Source: an uncultured Bacteroidota bacterium
GTDB taxonomy: Bacteria > Bacteroidota > Bacteroidia > Flavobacteriales > Flavobacteriaceae
Assembly: GCA_902560025.1 (NCBI GenBank)
Contig: CACEKL010000003.1
Location: 5,737 to 69,736, forward strand
Direction: 5' to 3'
Length of the DNA stretch: 64,000 nucleotides
Both the position numbers and the translations under genes were made by a program. Shown here one piece after another: positions 25,375 to 34,259 of the stretch. The stretch's first letter is position 1, and every line of letters begins with the position of its first letter. A model generated the notes under the pieces. That model was given only the letters and a program-made list of their open reading frames with translations. It made no database searches and was not told where the DNA came from.

Positions 25375-26625
25375 ATGATTATAGTCTTTAGTCTTTTATT
25401 ATCTGCTTTCTTCTCAGGAATGGAAATTGCTTATGTTTCCTCCAATAGATTGAATTTAGAAATAGAGAAGAACAAATCGGGATTAATACCTAAAGTATTA
25501 TCTATAATAACCCAAAATCCATCAAGATTTATTGCAACTATGCTTATTGGTAACAATTTTGCTCTTGTTATTTATGGAATTTTTATGGGACAATTTATAA
25601 TTGATAATATTCCTTTTATAGATTTAGCCTCTGTCAATGAATTTTCTGCTCTTTTAATTCAAACTTTTATTTCAACATTTTTAATTTTAATTGCTGCAGA
25701 ATTTATACCTAAGGTATTGTTTCAAATATATTCAAATTTATCAATGAAGGTTTTCTCAATACCTGCATATATATTCTATATACTTCTTTATCCAATTACA
25801 AGTCTGGTCACTATTATATCAAATTTCATACTAAAGACTTTTTTTAAAGTTGATCCTGAAGAATCTAAAATCTCATTTTCAAAATTAGAATTAGAAAGCT
25901 ACATAGAGAATGAAATAGAAAACTCTGATGAAACTTTAGATTCAGAAATTGAAATTTTTCAAAATGCTTTAGAGCTATCTGAAGTTAAGGCAAGAGATGT
26001 AATGGTTCCAAGGGCAGAAATTATTGCTGTTGATAAATCTATTGAAATTGAAAAGATTAAAAAAATATTAACTGAAACCGGCCTATCAAAGATTCCTGTA
26101 TATGTTGATACAATTGACGATATTATTGGTTATATACACTCATTTGATTTCTTAAAGAAACCAGATAACCTAAAAGAACTTATTTTACCCGTTGAATTTG
26201 TGCCAGAGCCAATGTTAGTGAATGATGTTCTTGAATTATTAACAAGGCAAAGAAAAAGTATTGCAGTTGTAATTGATGAGTATGGTGGAACTTCTGGTAT
26301 TATAACTGTTGAGGATATTGTAGAAGAATTGTTTGGAGAAATTGAAGACGAACACGATAACTATGATTATTTTGAAAAGAAAATCTCTGAAAATACCTAT
26401 GAGCTATCTGCAAGGTTAGAGATTGAGTATCTGAATAAATCACATAACCTTAATCTTCCTGAAAGCGAGACATATGATACACTTGGAGGTTTAATAGTAT
26501 TCAATGTGGAGGAAATTCCAAAAGTTGATGATGAAATTAAAATTGGTCAATATTCAATAAAAATTATTGAAGCAAGCTCATCAAAAATTGAAAAAGTACT
26601 ACTAAAAAAAATTGAACAAGAATAG
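25375..26625 (+). CDS. CNNM/CBS-domain membrane protein (hemolysin/CorC family)
   Basis: 416 residues: DUF21 (CNNM) membrane domain with about four helices (LLLSAFFSGMEIAYVSSNRL start, GNNFALVIYGI), two CBS domains (VMVPRAEIIAVDKS about 200-260; SIAVVIDEYGGTSGIITVEDIVEELFG about 300-320, in part), and a C-terminal CorC/HlyC domain (YDTLGGLIVF). Predicted ion (Mg or Na) transport or efflux; the old hemolysin name is not supported by function. The N-terminus is shorter than in many relatives, since the preceding stop codon directly precedes the ATG. Confidence 0.88.
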   Translation: MIIVFSLLLSAFFSGMEIAYVSSNRLNLEIEKNKSGLIPKVLSIITQNPSRFIATMLIGNNFALVIYGIFMGQFIIDNIPFIDLASVNEFSALLIQTFISTFLILIAAEFIPKVLFQIYSNLSMKVFSIPAYIFYILLYPITSLVTIISNFILKTFFKVDPEESKISFSKLELESYIENEIENSDETLDSEIEIFQNALELSEVKARDVMVPRAEIIAVDKSIEIEKIKKILTETGLSKIPVYVDTIDDIIGYIHSFDFLKKPDNLKELILPVEFVPEPMLVNDVLELLTRQRKSIAVVIDEYGGTSGIITVEDIVEELFGEIEDEHDNYDYFEKKISENTYELSARLEIEYLNKSHNLNLPESETYDTLGGLIVFNVEEIPKVDDEIKIGQYSIKIIEASSSKIEKVLLKKIEQE

Positions 26626-26669
26626 TATAAATAAATACTTAGTTGTATTTTCGAAAATTATTAAAAAAT

Positions 26670-28457
26670 ATGGCTATACTCGGACAAATTAGAAAAAGAT
26701 CTATATTCCTTATAATAGTAATAGGGATGGCGCTATTTGCATTTGTTATCTCTGGTGTTTTTACCTCAAATGGTGGATTTAGCTCCAATAAGCCAATTGG
26801 TGAAATTAATGGTGAAGAAATTGACTTTGAGATTTTCAACATGATGGTCGAACAAGCTCAAACGGTATATGGACTAAATACAATAAACGCAGTAAACTTT
26901 GCATGGAATCAAGGTGTTAAAAATCAATCTCTAATTCAAGAGCTGGATAAACTTGGAATAGATGCTGGTAAGAATCAATTAGAACAAATTATCTCAAGTG
27001 ATGAATCTATTGTTTTAAATCCTTTATTTCAAAATGAAATAGGTTTATTTGACTTTAACAAATTTTCAAATTATATAGCTCAATTAAAGACATCTAATCC
27101 AACAGTTTATAATTCTTGGAGGTTACAAGAAGAAAATATTATATCTCTTGCAAAGCAAAAAATTTATTTTGATTTAATTAAATCAAGTGTAATATATACT
27201 AACGTTGAATCAAATATTCAGTATCATTTAGAAAATGACAAAGTAAACATTGAATATCTAAGAATTCCTTATGAATTAGTCCCTGACTCACTTATTAAAA
27301 TAAAAGATTCAGAAATTAATTCCTATGTAAGAAATAGAAAAGATGTTTATGAAATTGGAGCATCTAAAAAAGTTGAATTTGTATATGTGCCTGATATAGC
27401 GAGTGATATTGATATAAATAATATTAGAACAAATCTTGAGCAGCTTAGAGATGGATTCAATCAACTTAATCAAATCACAAACTCGAATGAATATGTTGAA
27501 GGTTTCAGTAGTGTAAAAGATTATTCTGAGTTTATTGATATATACTCTGAAGTAGCCTGGGACTCGATTTATAAAACCAAACAAGAATTATCAAGTGATT
27601 TTTCTGATATTCTTTATGGGCTTAATGTTGGCCAGGTTTTTGGTCCATATCAAGATGGTAATTTTTATAAAATTACAAGAATGATTGATAAAAAAAGAGA
27701 TGGTAATTTAAATAAAGTCTTACTTGCTGACGTAGCAATTGAAATTATACCATCTAATGAATCTTCTAATGAAAACTTTAGGAAAGCTTCTCAGGTTGAA
27801 TTTGATGCTAATAATGGTTTTTCACTTAATCAAAGTGATGCAAATTTACAAATAAGTACCTTTGAATCTTTCGAAGATTTTGATGAAGGTTTACCTGGTA
27901 TAATTAATTCTAGACAAGTTATTAAGTGGATGTATGATGATGATTCTAGGGTTGGAGATGTAAGAAGGTTTACCCTAAACGATGGCTATATTGTAGCTAA
28001 GATTATCGAATTTAACAAGACTAGACTTCCAGATATTGAAGATGTTAAAACTGAGATTTCACAAATTCTAATTCAAAATAAAAAATACGATTTCTTAAAA
28101 AATAAATACAAATCAACATTGAACATAGATACTATTGCAGAGGAAAATAATCTAGAAGTTGAAAATGCATCTGCAGTTACTCAATATGATCCAATTCTTG
28201 TTGGAGCTGGTGTAGAACCGTATATCATAGGTTCTTCTTTTTCTCTTGAGCCCAACGAAATATCTGAGTTATTAAAGGGTAACAATGGTGTCTATATTAT
28301 AAGACTTTTATCAAAGGAAATTGCTGAAGAAATTAATCTTGGTCAAGCAATATCTAATTCTTTAAGTGATAGAGAGATTGAAAGAATTTCAACTTTGATT
28401 CCAGAAGTGCTTGAGTCAAAAGCTGAAATTGTTGATAACAGAAGCTTTTATTACTAA
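26670..28457 (+). CDS. PpiD/SurA-type periplasmic chaperone lacking a parvulin domain
   Basis: Membrane-anchored periplasmic folding factor. Start set at ATG 26670 (MAILGQIRKRSIFLI), the conserved N-terminus; 595 residues. One transmembrane helix (FLIIVIGMALFAFVISGVF), then the SurA_N-like region with GEINGEEIDFEIF, a peptide-binding helical part, and the C-terminal domain with DEGLPGIINSRQVIKWMYDDD, VGDVRRFTLNDGYIVAKI. Between GPYQDGNFYKITRMIDKK and VLLADVAIEIIPSNESSN, relatives carry the parvulin-type PPIase domain (VRHILI...); here the two segments follow each other directly, so prolyl isomerase activity is probably lost. Last gene of the coaX run; its stop overlaps the convergent kinase gene by four bases. 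Confidence 0.8.
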   Translation: MAILGQIRKRSIFLIIVIGMALFAFVISGVFTSNGGFSSNKPIGEINGEEIDFEIFNMMVEQAQTVYGLNTINAVNFAWNQGVKNQSLIQELDKLGIDAGKNQLEQIISSDESIVLNPLFQNEIGLFDFNKFSNYIAQLKTSNPTVYNSWRLQEENIISLAKQKIYFDLIKSSVIYTNVESNIQYHLENDKVNIEYLRIPYELVPDSLIKIKDSEINSYVRNRKDVYEIGASKKVEFVYVPDIASDIDINNIRTNLEQLRDGFNQLNQITNSNEYVEGFSSVKDYSEFIDIYSEVAWDSIYKTKQELSSDFSDILYGLNVGQVFGPYQDGNFYKITRMIDKKRDGNLNKVLLADVAIEIIPSNESSNENFRKASQVEFDANNGFSLNQSDANLQISTFESFEDFDEGLPGIINSRQVIKWMYDDDSRVGDVRRFTLNDGYIVAKIIEFNKTRLPDIEDVKTEISQILIQNKKYDFLKNKYKSTLNIDTIAEENNLEVENASAVTQYDPILVGAGVEPYIIGSSFSLEPNEISELLKGNNGVYIIRLLSKEIAEEINLGQAISNSLSDREIERISTLIPEVLESKAEIVDNRSFYY

Positions 28458-29356
28458 ACTAAAGCTAATTCATTATAATTTAGTACTGTATTAAATCCCT
28501 TACTTTTAAAATAGTCAGTTGGATTTTTATCTAATGCAGAAGCAAGAATAAAATCACCTCCCCATGCACCTAAACTTTTAATTTCACCATCAAAATCATT
28601 AAATAGTTTATCCTTAATTTTCTCTTTTGATGTTAGTTTTGACACTATGTTTTCATGTTCTTTTATTAATGAATTAAATTCTAACTGATCTTTACATAAA
28701 ATGATCCTTTTTGTAATATCTGAGATCTCAGTAATACCAATTTTTGAATTTATCTTTTCTCTAAAACTTTTTATTTCATCTAAAGAATTCTGTTTCTTAT
28801 TTAAATAGATAAAATGTAATTTATCTCTAAAAGATGGATTAAAATTAATTTGTTTTATTTCTTTTTTATTATCATTTATTCTATACAGCAACGAGCTACT
28901 TGAATCAGCACATGCAATATCATACCCACTTCCGTTAAAAAATTTATTATTTAACTCATAAGGATCAACGCCTGAAAATTTTGAAAGATTATTGATAAGA
29001 GTTGATGAAGATCCTAAACCCCAATCTTTGTCAAATGTTAATTCTGTATTTATTATTGAACCATTTGACTTTAAAAAATTACTTTCTTTTTTTCGAATAA
29101 AACTTATAAGTTCTTTTATAATTTCTGAAACTTCTTTAGATGATGAATATTTAACCTTTAAGCTATCTTTATCTAGTTCACACTTAAACCAAATCTCTTT
29201 ATTTATATTATAACTTGTCCAATTGATTATATTAGAGTCATTGTCATTTATTTCTAAATATTGTCCGTATACTGTGGGTACTGCTAAAGATAATGCTCCA
29301 TTAAGAACAAAATACTCTCCTGTTATTAATATTTTACCATTACTATAAAATTTCAT
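28454..29356 (-). CDS. GYDIA-type GHMP kinase (mevalonate-pathway associated)
   Basis: 300 residues, GHMP fold. GKILITGEYFVLNGALSLAVPT matches the N-terminal substrate strand (motif GKILITGEY); the ATP loop is WGLGSSSTLINNL; GSGYDIACADS gives the group its name; the C-terminal motif is AWGGDFILA. It starts two bases from the HMG-CoA reductase stop, so both are one transcriptional unit and the kinase probably acts on mevalonate or a phosphorylated derivative; the substrate is inferred from context only. Confidence 0.8.
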   Translation of the reverse strand: MKFYSNGKILITGEYFVLNGALSLAVPTVYGQYLEINDNDSNIINWTSYNINKEIWFKCELDKDSLKVKYSSSKEVSEIIKELISFIRKKESNFLKSNGSIINTELTFDKDWGLGSSSTLINNLSKFSGVDPYELNNKFFNGSGYDIACADSSSSLLYRINDNKKEIKQINFNPSFRDKLHFIYLNKKQNSLDEIKSFREKINSKIGITEISDITKRIILCKDQLEFNSLIKEHENIVSKLTSKEKIKDKLFNDFDGEIKSLGAWGGDFILASALDKNPTDYFKSKGFNTVLNYNELALV

Positions 29357-29358
29357 AT

Positions 29359-30672
29359 TTACTTATTGGACTTAATAAACTCAGAAACTGAGCTATTGTT
29401 GATTTCTTTATCTACAAAATATTTCTTAGCTCTTTTGATCTGATCTTTGTTAGCATTATTTTTAATTAGAAGATTAATTAAGTGCATTTTCATATGTCCT
29501 TGCTGAATACCTGATGTAATTAATGATCTAACTGCAGCAAAATTTTGAGCAAGTCCAACACAAGCTATAATACTCATGAGATCTCTAGACGATGGACTGT
29601 CAAGTATTTGTAGTGATAGCTTAACTAGTGGGTGCAAATCAGTAATTCCTCCTACTGTCCCAACTGATAGTGGAATCTTAATACTTATTCGAAACTTATT
29701 ATCCAAAATTGTACATTCTGATAAACTCTCATATTTAGAGTTTAATGATGCATAGGAGTGAATACCAGCTTCTACTGCCCTAAAATCATTTCCCGTGGCA
29801 ATTAAAATTGCATCTATTCCATTCATAATTCCTTTATTATGAGTAACTGCTCTGTTGATATCAACTTTAGCAATATCAAAAGCGTATTTCATTTTTTTTG
29901 CAAACTCTTCTGATTCAATACCCTCAATATCTATTAGATCCTTGATATCACATTCTGCATGGGCTTCAACAATACAATCTGGTGTGTAATTTGATAATAT
30001 TGACATGATTATATTTATACTGTAACCACTTTTAATAAAATAATCATATTGTTTAGATAACTCGTCTATTTTTTTTGACATTGCTTCTAGACATGAATTA
30101 ATAAAATTAGCTCCCATTGAATCTGAAGTATCAAAATCAATTGATAATTGGAAATAGTTTTCTAAATCACTTGTTTTATCAATAATATTTAACGCAGATA
30201 TACCACCACCTCTTTTCTTCATATTCTTAGTGATATTGTCAGTGGATTTAAGTATATATTCTCTTTTATTATTTATAAACTCCTTAAGAGCTTCTTTATC
30301 TCCATTAAATGAAAGGTGTATATGCCCTCTTTTTGTAAAACTTTCAACTTTAGATTTAAATCCTCCTTTATCAAACCAGAATTTAGCTGCATTTGACAAT
30401 GCAGCAACAACTGAACTTTCCTCTGTTACAAGTGGTATAGTGTAATTTTTATTATTTATTAAAAAGTTTGGTGATAAAGAATAAGGAAGGTAAAAGTTTG
30501 AAATACTGTTTTCAGAAAATGAATCATGTATAGCTTGGATATCTTTATTAGAATTTAAATAATTATCAAGTATTGATCTAACTTGATTTGAATCATCAAA
30601 CATTTTTTCACTTAACCAATGAATCTTTTCCTCCCTAGAAAGTTTTGAAAAACCAATTATTTTTTTTGGCAT
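29359..30672 (-). CDS. mvaA: Hydroxymethylglutaryl-CoA reductase, class II (degradative-type sequence)
   Basis: 437 residues. Class II HMGR by sequence: GFSKLSREEKIHWL start, PLVTEESSVVAALSNAAKFW (substrate strand with the catalytic Glu, in part EESSVVAA), FDTSDSMGANFINSC (nucleotide-binding region), THNKGIMNGIDA (catalytic Lys/Asp region), and GTVGGITDLHP. Although called degradative in databases, in Bacteroidota this enzyme is taken to supply mevalonate for isoprenoids. It is paired with a GHMP kinase and lies in a window that also encodes carotenoid enzymes. It is divergent from the peptide transporter gene. Confidence 0.92.
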   Translation of the reverse strand: MPKKIIGFSKLSREEKIHWLSEKMFDDSNQVRSILDNYLNSNKDIQAIHDSFSENSISNFYLPYSLSPNFLINNKNYTIPLVTEESSVVAALSNAAKFWFDKGGFKSKVESFTKRGHIHLSFNGDKEALKEFINNKREYILKSTDNITKNMKKRGGGISALNIIDKTSDLENYFQLSIDFDTSDSMGANFINSCLEAMSKKIDELSKQYDYFIKSGYSINIIMSILSNYTPDCIVEAHAECDIKDLIDIEGIESEEFAKKMKYAFDIAKVDINRAVTHNKGIMNGIDAILIATGNDFRAVEAGIHSYASLNSKYESLSECTILDNKFRISIKIPLSVGTVGGITDLHPLVKLSLQILDSPSSRDLMSIIACVGLAQNFAAVRSLITSGIQQGHMKMHLINLLIKNNANKDQIKRAKKYFVDKEINNSSVSEFIKSNK

Positions 30673-30736
30673 AATTTTCTTTTCTTTATGTAAATATAAG
30701 TGAAAACAAACTCAATATAATTTAAGGTATCTTACA

Positions 30737-32293
30737 ATGAATAATATTAATCTATTTAATGGAGACGAAATAAATCAAAAAACAATTCTTGGCCACCCAT
30801 CAGGACTTTTTACACTTTTTTTTACTGAAATGTGGGAAAGGTTTTCATATTATGGGATGCGTGCAATACTTGTTTTATTTCTAATCTCCTCAATTGATAA
30901 TGAAGGATGGGGATGGGAAAGATCAGATGCCTTAGTATTATATGGCTGGTATACTGGGCTTGTGTATATTACTCCAATTTTTGGTGGACTAATTGCAGAC
31001 AGATTCATTGGCTATAGGAAAGCTGTTGTCTATGGAGCTCTTCTTATGACACTTGGTCATGCAGCTATGGCCCTTGAGGTTTTTTATGATTTCTATTTAT
31101 ATGTTGGTTTAAGTCTTTTAATATTAGGAAATGGGCTATTCAAGCCAAATATAAGCTCAATAGTAGGCCAAATGTACAAAGATGATGGAAAAATCAAAGA
31201 TGCTGCTTATACAATATTTTATATGGGAATTAATTCAGGTGCCTTTCTTGGAATTCTTCTCTGTGGCTATATTGGCGAAACTGTTAATTGGCATTATGGT
31301 TTTGGTTTAGCAGGAATCTTTATGTTATTTGGAATGCTTCAATTCCATTATGGACAGAATATTTTTGGATCAATTGGTTTAAAACCAAGTGAAAAAAAAG
31401 ATGATAAAAATTTAGATGTTAAGGAAAATCAAGCTCCAAGGAAGACTATAGTTGATAGATTAATTGTTATTGGAATTTTTTCTTTTGTAACTATATTTTT
31501 TTGGTGGGGATTTGAACAGGCAGGGGGAAGTATGACAATTTTTGCAAATGACTATACCAATAGAGATCTAATAGGAACAGGAGCACTAACTTTCAAGATT
31601 ATAAACTCACTTCTAGTTATAGTCCCAATGATTATTTTAACAATAATTCTCTATTATCTATTTAATAATACATTTCAGAAATATGCGATGTCTAATATAT
31701 TCCTATCTATAAGTTTTATTATAATTTGGGGTATTATAATATGGATGTTGAATAGAGAATTTGTAAAGGATGCAACTGAAGTACCCGCATCATGGTTTGC
31801 TATTTTGAACTCTTTCTTTATAATTGTATTTGCACCAGTTCTTTCTAAAATTTGGCAATCAAAATTTAATCCATCAGGACCTGTAAAGTTTGGAATTGGA
31901 TTAATGCTTTTATCAATAGGATTTGCGATTCTCTCATATGGTTCTTTAAGCATTCCACTAGGAGCTTCTTCAGCCTCTCAAAGTATGATCTTTCTTATTC
32001 TTGCCTATCTATTTCATACATTAGGAGAGCTCTGTGTATCTCCTGTTGGACTTTCTTATGTTAGTAAATTAGCTCCACAAAAACTTGTTGGTTTAATGTT
32101 TGGAGTTTGGTTTGTAGCAAACTTTATTGCAAATCTAAGTGCAGGTTTTACAGGAAGTTATATAGATCCAATAGTTGAAGATTATGGAATGTCAGTTTTC
32201 TTCTTAATTTTTACAATTTTGCCTGCAGTTGTTGGATTGTTAATGATAGCTGCAAATAAAAAGATTGTGAGTATGATGCATGGAATCAACTAA
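30737..32293 (+). CDS. POT-family proton-dependent oligopeptide transporter
   Basis: Inner-membrane di/tripeptide-proton symporter of the major facilitator superfamily. 518 residues with about 14 hydrophobic segments. N-terminal signature HPSGLFTLFFTEMWERFSYYGMRAIL (POT motif FFTEMWERFSYYG), GGLIADRFIGYRK, second family signature in FYMGINSGAFLGILLCGYIGE, and the C-terminal LGELCVSPVGLSYVSKLAP. Function is consistent with peptide scavenging in a heterotroph. The 3' end overlaps convergent lpxB by eight bases. Confidence 0.92.
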   Translation: MNNINLFNGDEINQKTILGHPSGLFTLFFTEMWERFSYYGMRAILVLFLISSIDNEGWGWERSDALVLYGWYTGLVYITPIFGGLIADRFIGYRKAVVYGALLMTLGHAAMALEVFYDFYLYVGLSLLILGNGLFKPNISSIVGQMYKDDGKIKDAAYTIFYMGINSGAFLGILLCGYIGETVNWHYGFGLAGIFMLFGMLQFHYGQNIFGSIGLKPSEKKDDKNLDVKENQAPRKTIVDRLIVIGIFSFVTIFFWWGFEQAGGSMTIFANDYTNRDLIGTGALTFKIINSLLVIVPMIILTIILYYLFNNTFQKYAMSNIFLSISFIIIWGIIIWMLNREFVKDATEVPASWFAILNSFFIIVFAPVLSKIWQSKFNPSGPVKFGIGLMLLSIGFAILSYGSLSIPLGASSASQSMIFLILAYLFHTLGELCVSPVGLSYVSKLAPQKLVGLMFGVWFVANFIANLSAGFTGSYIDPIVEDYGMSVFFLIFTILPAVVGLLMIAANKKIVSMMHGIN

Positions 32294-33383
32294 TTATTGA
32301 CGAAGCAATTTTCTTAGATGTATCTTTTACAGACAACAAATCAAAAATTTTAGAATATTCCTGTATAATTTTTGATCTTGTTTCTTGCTCACAAAGCTTA
32401 TTAAATTCAAAAGCAAGATTTTTCTTATTAAGGCCATATTGAATAAGTTCTTTAATAATATCCTTTTCTAGTATAATATTTACAAGAGATATATGTCTAA
32501 GCTTAACAAATAATTTACCAATAAAGTAACTAAGATCACTAGTCTTATAACAAACTAATTGAGGTACTTTAAAAAGAGAACATTCTAATGAAGCTGTACC
32601 GCTTGTTACAATTGCTGCAAAAGAATTAGTTAATAAGTCATATGTTTTATTATATATGATATATAAATTAGAATATGCTGCTACATTATATAACTTAGGA
32701 TCTACGTTATTGACACCCGCAATTACAAAATTGTAATTAGGATAATCACTTATTATAGATAAAAAAATTGGAAGCATAGTTTTAATTTCTTGAGTTCTAC
32801 TACCTGGTAAAAATGCAATAACTGGTTTATTATTAGGGATATTATTATCACTGAAAAAACTATTATTTGTTTTGTGTGAACTAATAGCCTCTATTAAAGG
32901 ATGTCCAAAATAAAATGTATCCATATTATGCCTTTCATCATAATATTTCTTTTCAAATGGAAAAATAACATATAGCTTATCCACACTTTTTTTTATCTTT
33001 TTTATACGACCTTCCTTCCATGCCCATATTTGAGGACTTATATAAAAGTAGTTATTGAACCCTTTTTTTTTAGCCCAATCACAAATTCTTAGATTAAAGC
33101 CAGGGTAATCGATATAAATTATTTTATCTGGATTAAATGCAAGTATATCCTTTTTGCAAAAACTTATGTTACTAAAGATTTTATCAAGATTTTTAATTAC
33201 TTCATAAAATCCCATAAATGCAAGTTCACTAATATGCTTTACGATAGTTCCACCGCTTAAAATCATCTTATCTCCACCCCAAAATCTAATTTCAGCATTT
33301 TTGTCTAGCGATTTTATCTCTGTAATTAAACGAGAACCATATAAATCTCCTGACGCTTCTCCAGCAATTATATAATATTTCAT
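32286..33383 (-). CDS. lpxB: Lipid-A-disaccharide synthase
   Basis: Peripheral membrane glycosyltransferase (GT19) joining UDP-diacylglucosamine and lipid X. 365 residues: YIIAGEASGDLYGSRL start, FWGGDKMILSGG, YIDYPGFNLRI, FYISPQIWAWKEGR, FYFGHPLIEA, FLPGSRTQEIK and ATSGTASLE-like VTSGTASLEC, all family hallmarks. Its start overlaps the end of surE by four bases; surE-lpxB is a common flavobacterial pair. Confidence 0.95.
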   Translation of the reverse strand: MKYYIIAGEASGDLYGSRLITEIKSLDKNAEIRFWGGDKMILSGGTIVKHISELAFMGFYEVIKNLDKIFSNISFCKKDILAFNPDKIIYIDYPGFNLRICDWAKKKGFNNYFYISPQIWAWKEGRIKKIKKSVDKLYVIFPFEKKYYDERHNMDTFYFGHPLIEAISSHKTNNSFFSDNNIPNNKPVIAFLPGSRTQEIKTMLPIFLSIISDYPNYNFVIAGVNNVDPKLYNVAAYSNLYIIYNKTYDLLTNSFAAIVTSGTASLECSLFKVPQLVCYKTSDLSYFIGKLFVKLRHISLVNIILEKDIIKELIQYGLNKKNLAFEFNKLCEQETRSKIIQEYSKIFDLLSVKDTSKKIASSIIS

Positions 33384-34150
33384 TTAAAATCCCATTCGTT
33401 TAGATCTTGAATAGCATGGTGAGCAGTTAAATCAAATTCAACTGGTACAATTGAAATATAATTATTCTTTAGAGCCCATTCATCTGTATCTTCTCCTTGA
33501 TCTTTATTAACAAATTTTCCAGTTAACCAATAGTATTCTTGACCTAGAGGATTTTTTCTCTTATCGAACTCTTCAACCCAATATGCTTTTGCTTGTCGAC
33601 AAATTTTAACACCCTTAATATCAGATTTCTTTACTGCAGGGATGTTAACATTTAAAACAACTCCTTTTGGGATTCCATTATTTAATGCATTTAAGGTAAT
33701 ATTTCTAATAAAATCTTTAGATTGACTAAAGTCTGCATTCCAACTGTAATCTAAAAGAGAAAAACCTATAGCAGGAACTCCTTCAATTCCAGCTTCAATA
33801 GCAGCGCTCATTGTTCCAGAATATATTACATTGATTGAAGAGTTGGAGCCATGATTAATTCCAGATACACATAAATCAGGTTTCCTAGGCATTAATTCAT
33901 TAATGGCTAATTTTACGCAATCAGCAGGTGTTCCAGAACAACTATACTCAATTATTTCAGAATTTTTTGGGGTAATTCTAGAAGAATGTAATGTTGAATT
34001 TATTGTTATGGCATGTCCCATTCCAGATTGTGGACTATCTGGAGCTACAACAATAACGTCTCCTATATCTTTAACTACAGAGATTAAAGTTCTAATTCCG
34101 GGAGCATTTATTCCATCATCATTTGTAACTAAAATAAGTGGCCTTTTCAT
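33380..34150 (-). CDS. surE: 5'/3'-nucleotidase SurE
   Basis: Metal-dependent phosphatase acting on nucleoside monophosphates. 256 residues. N-terminal metal site LVTNDDGINAPGI (Asp-Asp), GHAITI with PDSPQSGMG, SCSGTPADCVKLAI, and SGINHGSNSSINVIYSGTMSAA, which carries the Asn/His catalytic region (motif GINHGSN). Translationally coupled to lpxB by a four-base overlap. Confidence 0.95.
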   Translation of the reverse strand: MKRPLILVTNDDGINAPGIRTLISVVKDIGDVIVVAPDSPQSGMGHAITINSTLHSSRITPKNSEIIEYSCSGTPADCVKLAINELMPRKPDLCVSGINHGSNSSINVIYSGTMSAAIEAGIEGVPAIGFSLLDYSWNADFSQSKDFIRNITLNALNNGIPKGVVLNVNIPAVKKSDIKGVKICRQAKAYWVEEFDKRKNPLGQEYYWLTGKFVNKDQGEDTDEWALKNNYISIVPVEFDLTAHHAIQDLNEWDFK

Positions 34151-34259
34151 TTATGATTATTTCATGTAAATATATGAAAACGTTTTACTCTTTTAACTTT
34201 AACATAAACTTTGCTGTTATAAGGGTTTGCCTTAAATTTTTTTAAATTAATTTAGCATT

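Noticed and set aside
25189..26625. In-frame single stop codon between the 61-residue protein and the CNNM protein, suggesting readthrough or a broken fusion
   Set aside because: The small protein has its own coupled start, complete membrane topology and a basic C-terminus, and the CNNM ATG is directly after the stop; two adjacent genes are the simpler reading.
34177..34186. Palindrome AAAACGTTTT between surE and the processing protease gene, reminiscent of LacI-type operators
   Set aside because: Only 10 bp, AT-rich flanks in an AT-rich genome, and no LacI-type regulator in the window; chance is likely.
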